A DNA stretch of 64,000 bases from Owenia fusiformis (lineage: Eukaryota > Annelida > Polychaeta > Sabellida > Oweniidae), in NCBI GenBank assembly GCA_903813345.2, contig CAIIXF020000011.1:29444166-29508165 (forward strand), given 5' to 3'. Below, one piece after another: positions 45,176 to 53,965 of this stretch (position 1 is the first letter of the stretch; every line of letters begins with the position of its first letter). The translations under genes were made by a program, and so were the position numbers. A model generated the notes under the pieces. That model saw only the letters and a program-made list of their open reading frames with translations. It made no database searches and was not told where the DNA came from.

Positions 45176-45746
45176 CTGTGTTGATATAGTTCCGACTAAT
45201 TCTCCATCTATATCGTCATAAATTATTGGATCATTGTTCATGTCATGTGTTGTTTTGGTATTGATTTTCAAGGCAACTTCATTGTTAACGTCTCCAATAG
45301 TGTGTGTTACTTCAAGGGAGGAAAGTACTGCAAAAGATCCCTCATCACTTTTTTCTTTTGCCACTTTTATATCAGTTGTAACTATTGATTCATTCTCAAT
45401 ATTTGGTTCTGTTGAAGACCCATATTGGTCTGTTCGGTAGAGCCCATGGTCTGTTGTAGCCAGTGGGGAAATGACGGCTATCCCTGAAGAAGGCATGTCA
45501 CAGCCCGAGAGTCGACGCTTTACCCAAGGTGTGGGTACTCTATCAGCAATACTACTTCTTCTAGCTGAACGGTTATTTGTGCCAACATCTATGATATCAC
45601 TATTTGTTGTTTTTAAATCCATTGCGCAGTCGTTTTCCGTTATATCATTGGTATTTAAGAACGACGTACCAGAAGATTGTTTCTTTAGGTGTATTCCAGT
45701 CTGTGGAAATTGACCAAGCAGAAAACTCCGACCTTTTTTCTTTCTC
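45098..45746 (-). CDS. Receptor exon 7: cytoplasmic tail
   Basis: A 649-bp last exon entered in phase 2 after GGAGCAG. It begins RRKKKGRSFLLGQFPQTGIH, which continues the basic stop-transfer signal, then a Ser/Thr- and Asp-rich sequence (RSARRSSIADRVPTPWVKRR, VIYDDIDGELVG-like acidic part). The frame stops at 45098 after FEFIRYRL. SARRSS and KRRLS look like basophilic kinase sites by sequence only. Confidence 0.75.
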
Positions 45747-48700
45747 CTGCTCCATAAAATAAGACAGTACTGGTGTTATCATGATAATGTATAGTACGTA
45801 AATATAGAGCATGTTAATTGTATGGCATGGATATAATTTCAAATGCTATTTTTTAGTTGAATATAAATGTTAAATTGTGTGTTTGTTTTCTTCAATTTAT
45901 GTTCTTTTACTTGAATATGTAATATAATACAGTATGATATAATAAAATATAATATAATTAAATGTAATATAATAAGGTTTATTATTATTATTTTGTATTT
46001 TTAAAGTTTATACATATTTGTTATTAGAAACGAGTGGAGGAGAATGACAAGATTTTACATTTCATCTAAATAAATATGGTAGTTGTTATCTTAATATGTA
46101 TTGTTACTGTTAGTATCTCAGTCAAAATACTCGAGTTTGATCGGTCAATATATAAGCGGTCAACAGTTTTAGCTAATGACTCCAATATTACAGTGTCGTG
46201 ATATCATTTCTACAGTCTACATGTACTTCTACATGAAGATTGTTCAAAAATAGTATGCAGTTCATAACAGGATATACATAAAGATGTCACTACTTGTGTT
46301 CTTCGTGTTAGTAAAAGCGCGCACTATAATTTGAAATTACGAGATTCCTATTTTATTTAGTCTAATGTTAGTTGTTTCAATAAAGTTCATGCAATCTACA
46401 TGTTCAGTGTTAGGTGTTTTCTCAATTTTTTGCATGTGACAGCTAGTGACTTTTATTCAGGAAAGGTTAGTGCCTCATACCTCAAGCAAAGTCCTTGCTA
46501 TTTACCCTGTAAGCAAATGGTATAGAATTAGTGAAGTACAAAGAAGATAATGATAATGATAGATACTGAATTGCATAAGACAATATAAGATAATGTCTCT
46601 ATTTATTTTTTTTTATTAAAATCAATGTTACATATTTACAGCGTTAATAAGATACATATTATGTATGTGAAACTGAGTTGAATAATTTTGGTGAACAGAA
46701 TTATGGGTTATATTGAAATATTAAATGTTAGACTGGTAGAATATAGAAATAGGAGAAAATGTTATGCTAAGTGGTACTTTTTTATATTTAGTACCTTTGG
46801 ATTTACACTATACACAACTCATTGAAATGTAAGAATGATAATATAAAAAAATGTTAATCTTGACGTGTTTCAATATAATGTTTTTTTATGAATTTATTCT
46901 ACACTTACCTCTTGAAATAAACCACAATGAGTGCAATGATTATGAGGAAGACAACGATCAAACAGCCAACGATAGCGCCAACCACTGCAGCTGAAACAGA
47001 GGATTCAATCAAGTAATACCACCAAGCACTGTTTGAATATGGCATTATCAATAAGAACTCAAGATACCCCATCCTTACCTTTTTTGAAGGGGCAAGGGTC
47101 AAGGGTGTAGCATTAGGGGAAGGGATACTGTGTTACAGCAATAGGAGGAGGGAAACTATGGTACAGCAGCAAGGGGTGGGGCACTATGGTACAGCATTTT
47201 TGGGGAGGGACACTATTGTACACCGGTAGGGGGTGGGGCACTATGGTACAGCATTTTGGGGAGGGACACTACGGTACCAGTAGGGGGTGGGGCACTATGG
47301 TACAGCATTTTTGGGGAGGGACACTATGGTACAGCAGCAAGGGGTGGGGCAATATGGCACAGAGTTTGGGGAAGGGACACTACGGTACCAGTAGGGGGTG
47401 GGGCACTATGGTACAGCATTTTTGGGGAGGGACACTATGGTACAGCAGCAAGGGGTGGGGCAATATGGCACAGAGTTTTGGGGAGGGACACTTTGGTACA
47501 CCAGTAGGGGTTGGGGCACTATGGTACAGAATTTTTGGGGAGGGACACTATGGTACAGCAGCAAGGGGTGGGGCAATATGGCACAGAGTTTGGGGAAGGG
47601 ACACTACGGTACCAGTAGGGGGTGGGGCACTATGGTACAGCATTTTTGGGGAGGGACACTATGGTACACCAGTGGGGGGTAGGGCACGATGGTACATCAT
47701 TTTGGGGAGGGACACTATGGTACACCAGTAGGGGGTGGGGCACTATGGTACAGCATTTTGGGGAGGGACACTATGGTACAGCAGCAAGGGGTGGGGCAAT
47801 ATGGCACAGAGTTTGGGGGAGGGACACTACGGTACCAGTAGGGGGTGGGGCACTATGGTACAGCATTTTTGGGGAGGGACACTATGGTACAGCAGCAAGG
47901 GGTGGGGCAATATGGCACAGAGTTTGGGGAAGGGACACTACGGTACCAGTAGGGGGTTGGGCACTATGGTACAGCATTTTTGGGGAGGGACACTATGGTA
48001 CACCAGTGGGGGGTAGGGCACGATGGTACATCATTTTGGGGAGGGACACTATGGTACACCAGTAGGGGGTGGGGCACTATGGTACAGCATTTTGGGGAGG
48101 GACACTATGGTACAGCAGCAAGGGGTGGGGCAATATGGCACAGAGTTTGGGGGAGGGACACTACGGTACCAGTAGGGGGTGGGGCACTATGGTACAGCAT
48201 TTTTGGGGAGGGACACTATGGTACAGCAGCAAGGGGTGGGGCAATATGGCACAGAGTTTGGGGAAGGGACACTACGGTACCAGTAGGGGGTGGGACACTA
48301 TGGTACAGCATTTTTGGGGAGGGACACTACGGTACCAGTAGGGGGTGGGGCACTATGGTACAGCATTTTGGGGAGGGACACTATGGTACAGCAGCAAGGG
48401 GTGGGGCAATATGGCACAGAGTTTGGGGGAGGGACACTACGGTACCAGTAGGGGGTGGGGCACTATGGTACAGCATTTTTGGGGAGGGACACTATGGTAC
48501 AGCAGCAAGGGGTGGGGCAATATGGCACAGAGTTTGGGGGAGGGACACTACGGTACCAGTAGGGGGTGGGGCACTATGGTACAGCATTTTTGGGGAGGGA
48601 CACTATGGTACACCAGTAGGGGGTGGGGCACTATGGTACAGCATTTTGGGGAGGGACACTACGGTACCAGTAGGGGGTGGGGCACTATGGTACAGCATTT

Positions 48701-51700
48701 TGGGGAGGGACACTATGGTACACCGGTAGGGGGTGTGGCACTATGGTACAGCATTTTGGGGAGGGACACTACGGTACCAGTAGGGGGTGGGGCACTATGG
48801 TGCAGTATTAGAGAGTGGGACATTTTGGTTCAGCATGTCTACATTATTCAAGGAAATATAAATATTCCACCATAAAGAAAAGCTGACTCTGAATTTTTAA
48901 TTGTATATGAGAATTTTAGCACCTAATCATATACAATATAAGAGTTGTTACAAATATATCACTCTTTCAATGACATGTATACGAACATTCATGTATAAAC
49001 AGCGAACACATTTGGCAAGCTGTTGCCAAATAGGATGACATTCACAAATCAATACCAGTAATATAGCTATTGATTGTTAGGCCAAGTGTGCAGATGAATC
49101 AACAGTACACCGATGGAAATATGGCGGCAATTTGTGCATTTGGATTTATCATAAGCAAAATGTTCGTTTTCCATAAATACATGTTAAAGCCATAATACTC
49201 TTTGTTGATGGGCTTTTATTATGATAGTCAATATTTTGTGAGATTCATTAAATATATGGGATTGAATAATTCACTAGTTTACTCATACCACTTTAGTCCT
49301 GTTATCATTTAAGCTAAATGCCATCAGTTTAAAATAAGTTTTGATTAAATCCAGTATACGTTATATTATATTATATTATATTATATTATATTATGTCACA
49401 GTGTTAAATCCTTTTCATTGAGTTTGACTGATCTAGGTCGATAACAAATCAAAGAACCAGTAAGCACCAGTATGAGAACCAACATGGCCCTCTTTTAGTT
49501 CCTTCCTAGTATGTTATATTACTAGTTGATCAACAGAAAGATGCGAGAAGTATAACATGAGAAAATACCATTTATTTTGATTTTAGATCCAAAGGGTTGA
49601 CTACATAGGTTTCCATATACTGTTATATACGGTGAGGACATAAATGCACAGTTCATGTTATTTTCTATATTTTTGAGGATATTTTTACTCACCTGTTACA
49701 CCATATTGCGAAACCATAGTTACAGTAGGAGTTGTTGTATTCCCATCCTCTGGCTGCCCAGTTGTTGAATTAGAGGCTACTGTTGAAGCGACCGTTTCAT
49801 TTGCAGTTACCAAATCATCAACTTGACCACTTGTTGTACTTGTAGGTGTAGTGTTAGTTTGTGACCCTGTTTCATTTACATCAAGAATGGTTGTGTTTAT
49901 TGTTGTGATTTCTGAACTGACTTCCTTACTTTGTGTTGTTGCATTTTGTGTTGTTGGAGTGACCGTTGTTGAGGCCTCGGTTACTGTTGTCGTTTGTGTT
50001 GTTGATGTAGTTTGGGTTTCAGGTGTTATTGTTGTAGTTGTGGACGTGATTTTGATGGGCTCTTCTGCCTTTGCACCACAACGTACCAAGAGTCTTCCAT
50101 CTTGAGTCGGCGCTGGAATAAAAAATACGAGGGGAAATTCTAACACCCCAAAACCATACAATATAAAAACAATAATTTATGACTTTAAATGTCCAATTTG
50201 ACTCCAATTTAAAACCATCACATAGCTTTCAGTTCAAGGTAATTAGGCTAACTGTCTGGGTGCACATAACCATCGCGAACGATCACAGACATGTTTCTGT
50301 TTCTTTCCAGAAGGATACAACACTTACTATTGATATGTCTGTAAAATCAGAAATAAATTGATAAAAAAAGAAAAAATTACTTACATTCATAATGCAACCA
50401 TAGCGCACCACCAGTTCCAGTTTTATGTAGGAGTGTAATATTAGTTGACTCAAGTGTGGAGATGAGCTGCCCACTTCCGGCCTTGCAAAATCGTGTGCTC
50501 TGTGTACCATCTGTCACTTCTATGGCATCTGACCATGTAGTGCAATCTCTCGAAGGAGCGTACCTGATTTATGAATCAAACCAGAAGTTCAGTTGTTTCT
50601 TTTCTCAGTTCAATTTATTAAAGTTATTTTTCAGTTTGTACATTTCAAGATGACCGATGACAGGTTGATGTGAGTTGGAATTAGATGTCGATCAAAAGCA
50701 CAAAGTGACGGCGTTGGCTATTCATATGCGTTTGTTTTAGTAGTTTATTTATCTCTCAAAAAATCCTAAATCGTGTCCGTACTTAAAGGCAACTTAAAAC
50801 AGCCTTTCCATGCAGTTTTGGACGACGTACCTGAAAGTAGCGAATATTTCTGATATTTCAATCTTCCTATCAGGCACGAGGGAGGAAATGGTACATTTAC
50901 ATTGAACACTGCTTTCGCCCAGTAGATCAGGGAAGCCTGGGCTGACTATGTAGCCTGTTCTGTCTTCAACCTCCGTAGAGCTGCAGATATTAATCATCTG
51001 ATCCTCTGGAAGAACGACAAGATGGGGTTCATGGATGATGGATCGAGGTACAATCCATGGATTTCCTGCTAGTTTTGCTCTACATGAATAAAGTCAACTT
51101 ACCAACCAAAACATCAAACCAATCTTCTTTCTTTAAAAAACGAGTATTGAGTCAAGACTGGAATGGCTTTAACTCCCAACATTAAAAATAGCATTGAACA
51201 AAGCATTGTACAATATAGTTATTAACATGCATGTGTTTGGGTTACCTTTTGGCTCACCCTGTACTATATCTAATACATACATATTAGGAATTCCATAGTT
51301 AAAGTGCATAATAAGCAGTTAAATGCATGTAGATTATGAACATAGCACTGCATGTTTGTAAATACTATCAGAGGATTACAGACTTACTAGACATACACTC
51401 GAAATCAACGGCAATATAGTTGGCGACTCCACCACATTGTCGGTGAGTGGTACTGCCTGTGTCATAGATACAAGTCTCCTCTTTTCCAGTACACTTCAGG
51501 TCAACATCCAATGTGTTTTCAGTACATGGGTCACGTGGGTCATACGCACAATACCTTTCACCATTCACACTTTGTCCATAAAAGGCTTGGAGGATGCGTA
51601 TTACTTCGCCAGGATCGCATTCTATCTTTACTTCTTTACCGACACAGGCGTATGCAAATTTTGAGTAACCTTGGACACCTAAAATAGATCAAGGAATACA

Positions 51701-51977
51701 AGAAGAATTGTTTTTTACATCAAGATCTCATTTAAAATGCATCTCCTTCAAGACCGAAACGACCAAATATGTCATTGCCATATTAGAAGGAAAGGTCCAA
51801 AACAGACAGAAAATAAATATTTAAAGGTCATAACAAATCCCAAACATCCCAAATGTTGATCTTACAAATGAGGATTGTAATATGTGTTGTCTGGCAATTT
51901 AAAACAAAATATTCGTTCTCACCTTGGGTGTATCTCCAGTTAAAAGAAACACAAAACACAAGCAGGAAAAATTTCAT
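45098..51977 (-). CDS. SUEL lectin - CUB single-pass membrane receptor (7 coding exons)
   Basis: Exons joined by splice sites and phase: 51977-51923, 51678-51388, 51005-50831, 50563-50385, 50112-49693, 46990-46909, 45746-45098; total 1851 bp, 616 residues. Order: signal peptide (MKFFLLVLCVSF), SUEL/rhamnose-binding-lectin domain (about 20-115), CUB domain (about 118-232), Thr/Ser-rich O-glycosylation stalk (about 233-373), a transmembrane helix (about 375-397) and a tail of about 215 residues with a basic stop-transfer start. SUEL domains bind galactose or rhamnose; CUB domains mediate extracellular protein contacts. A surface receptor or adhesion role is inferred. No kinase, ITAM or Toll motif is seen in the tail, which is rich in Ser, Thr and acidic residues. 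The last 19 residues may be an artefact of a one-base shift near 45175 (see the alternative tail). I do not know a named gene with this exact architecture. Confidence 0.82.
45747..46908 (-). other. Receptor intron 6
   Basis: AT-rich intron with AATATAAT-type simple sequence near 45.92-45.99 kb. No repeat family or exon recognised. Confidence 0.6.
46909..46990 (-). CDS. Receptor exon 6: transmembrane helix
   Basis: An 82-bp exon, phase 1 in, phase 2 out, TTTCAG to GTAAGTGT. It codes AAVVGAIVGCLIVV, then FLIIIALIVVYFKR: about 23 uncharged hydrophobic residues with a small-residue G-x-x-x-G-like start (GAIVG), then Lys-Arg. Confidence 0.85.
47105..48825 (+). repeat. G-rich minisatellite in receptor intron 5, 334-bp higher order
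   Basis: About 1.7 kb made of alternating units such as GGGTGGGGCACTATGGTACA with GCATTTTTGGGGAGGGACAC and TATGGTACAGCAGCAAGG. Longer blocks repeat: AGTGGGGGGTAGGGCACGAT occurs at 47671 and again at 48005, 334 bp apart, within near-identical surroundings. All three plus-strand frames are almost stop-free, giving false open frames of up to 249 codons with FGEGHYGT-type repeats. It is on the strand opposite the gene, so the pre-mRNA copy is C-rich. Confidence 0.9.
48826..49692 (-). other. Rest of receptor intron 5, with (TTATA)n
   Basis: Non-coding. A pentanucleotide microsatellite TTATA repeats about seven times at 49361-49394. Confidence 0.7.
49693..50112 (-). CDS. Receptor exon 5: Thr/Ser-rich mucin-like stalk
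   Basis: A 420-bp exon, phase 1-1. It starts SPTQDGRLLVRCGAKAEEPI, then about 115 residues dominated by Thr, Ser and Pro (TTTTITPETQTTSTTQTTTV and similar), with several Asn-x-Thr/Ser sites. An O-glycosylated stalk is the natural reading. Confidence 0.8.
50385..50563 (-). CDS. Receptor exon 4: second half of CUB domain
   Basis: A 179-bp exon, phase 2 in, phase 1 out, AAATCAG to GTAAGTAA. It codes RYAPSRDCTTWSDAIEVTDG, RFCKAGSG and TGTGGALWLHYE: the late CUB cysteines and the small-residue G-F-x-x-Y-like end. Confidence 0.82.
50831..51005 (-). CDS. Receptor exon 3: first half of CUB domain
   Basis: A 175-bp exon, phase 1 in, phase 2 out, TTCCAG to GTACGT. It codes DQMINICSSTEVEDRTGYIV, SPGFPD, then CKCTISSLVPDRKIEISEIF, ATFR. 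The S-P-x-F-P motif and the I-x-I strand identify CUB; an extra Cys (CKC) is unusual. Confidence 0.8.
51388..51678 (-). CDS. Receptor exon 2: SUEL-type lectin domain
   Basis: A 291-bp exon, phase 1-1, TTTTAG to GTAAGTC. Eight cysteines in SUEL order: AYACVGKEVKIECDPGEVI, RILQAFYGQ (the family's Y-G-R reads YGQ), YCAYDPRDPC, LKCTGKEETC, HRQCGGVANYIAVDFEC. The YGR Arg is often part of sugar recognition, so its loss may change specificity. Confidence 0.85.
51923..51977 (-). CDS. Receptor exon 1: signal peptide
   Basis: ATG at 51977 opens MKFFLLVLCVSFNWRYTQ: one basic residue, a hydrophobic core and a polar end, then donor CAAG/GTGAGA in phase 1. It is too short to be found by open-frame length alone. 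Confidence 0.8.
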
Positions 51978-53965
51978 GTCTTAATCAGTTTTAAAATCCG
52001 CTAATCCGTTTTATTTGTTATTCCATCTCTGAATAAATTATAATTTGTCCTATTTACATTTCATACAAATTCAATTTGAATTTGAAATTCAAGTTGCAGT
52101 ATTTGTTTAGAAAAATCAATTATTTTATCTAGTAAACAATCGCAGCTTATTGTTAATTGAGTTTTGAGTTCATTTGAAACAATTTGCCCTTCATATACAG
52201 TAATGGAACATGTAGGATGATTGCAGCGATTGTCTGATCACTTTGGAATATCAGTCCCTTTTATCCATAAGGATTGTAGGTCATTTCAATACAATAAGTA
52301 TATTGTGTAAAATTTTGTTTTTCTAATTGATTCCATTTTTAACATCGTGTTGGTATAGCTGCAGCTAACCTTTATTCCCATGCATATACAGGTAGTTTGT
52401 ATCCTCTTAATTTGAATATCATATTCTCTACTTAATGGTAGTACAATAAGTTTACATTCCATTGGACTAATCTTTGATCTCATAATATAATAGATATATG
52501 TATACTTCCTCGGTAATGTACTTTGTAATGTTATTTCCCATAAAGAAGGGTCTGGTCCTTTTATTTATTAATCTACTGTGTAACTTATTTCTTTTCATAA
52601 AATGTCATCATGCTCATTTAATGACATATTCTAACCGTTGAAATTTCAATATAACGCATAGCAACGGTGTCTTCATAAGACATGGCTTTTTAAAGGTACG
52701 TTTGTTTACATTTATATTAAAGGATAGCTGATAAAACATGCAATCCATTAATGATATACCGGTAATGATGCCAGTAACTTTTTATGGTAAAAAGGGCCAT
52801 TCACCATCTACCGACTATGTAACTTGTCAGTAAACTGAATTGAAATTACAACTTCCACGTCAAGATTGAAGAGTCACAGGAAGTTAAAAAACATAAAGAT
52901 TTTCCATTTTGTTTGTGCATATCATGCACATGGGGTTGTACTATCAAGTATTGGACATATTCTGAAAAGCATGTTAGGATCTTACATAAGTGACCATTTA
53001 CGGGAATTTTTTTAATAGCAATTTTGGTCAGATATTAAATTTGTGATGCACTACCCGTTGCATTTGTTCGACTTTGCTTCTTAAAAGAAAGGTTCGTCTT
53101 CAATCTTTCAGTTTTATCTCTGAACTCATAGAGCCATTCAGATTTCGTCGTCGAAATACGGATGACTTTCTGTATGTGGTAATTCCCTTGATATGAAGAG
53201 TTGAAAGCCCATGATATGATGTAATTCTATTAATCAAGCAAAGGGCACCCGAACAAAAAGCACAAAATATCATGTTTAATTGTTTATACATTACATTTAT
53301 TTACCATAAGCATAAAAACTACAAATTTTCTTAAATGTCATTTGTAGCTTGGATAATGAAATGTCAAATGGCTAAATATGAAGTCGAAACATTGTTTTGA
53401 ATCTATAACCATCCCTGTTGTGTCTACTCTGTCATCTCCACCAGAAATGATTGAATGTTATAGATAAGAAGTAGAATAGGTTCTTAATGTGAGATTATAG
53501 TTTTGGATGTGAGTGATACATCAGACAAAACAACAATTTTTGGAAATACTAAATTTATTTCATTGCTTTGGTAAAAATGGTCCATACACATTTACCACCA
53601 AGTAAGAGTATTTTCTAAATTCCACATCTAATATGTTTTGTATAAGAATAATTATATAGTGTTTTGTCATCCTGATTTTTAAGAGTCCTTGTTTCCCTTA
53701 TTAGAGGAAAAGTACAGGCTGTGGATCTCACAATCGTATTTGTTCTTCAAATTCACGTGATGCATTCATTTTGTAGATCCATAGCTAAATATATTCAAAA
53801 GCTAATCTCAAATTGACCTATCAATAGAGAAGTCCCACTAGCAAATATAAATGAATGTCATATTCAGTAGAATATACTGGTTTTCCTCCTAAATTAAAAT
53901 ATTTACATAAATATAGAATGTATAAAAAAGGTACTACCATTCCAGATAACAGATTGAGCAGTTGG
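51978..53965. other. Intergenic between receptor 5' end and the 987-residue gene 3' end
   Basis: No exon supported. It should hold the receptor promoter (both genes are on the minus strand) and the 3' UTR of the next gene; a TTTATTT at about 53553 would read AAATAAA on the minus strand, a possible poly(A) signal. No clear TATA box was seen. Confidence 0.4.

Noticed and set aside
47186-48875. Several overlapping plus-strand open frames of 80-249 codons (FGEGHYGT repeats)
   Set aside because: They are produced by the stop-free minisatellite in all three frames, on the strand opposite the receptor gene, with no gene signals.
49851-50105. Plus-strand 84-codon Val-rich frame
   Set aside because: Antisense of the Thr-rich receptor stalk (ACN codons read backwards as GTN).
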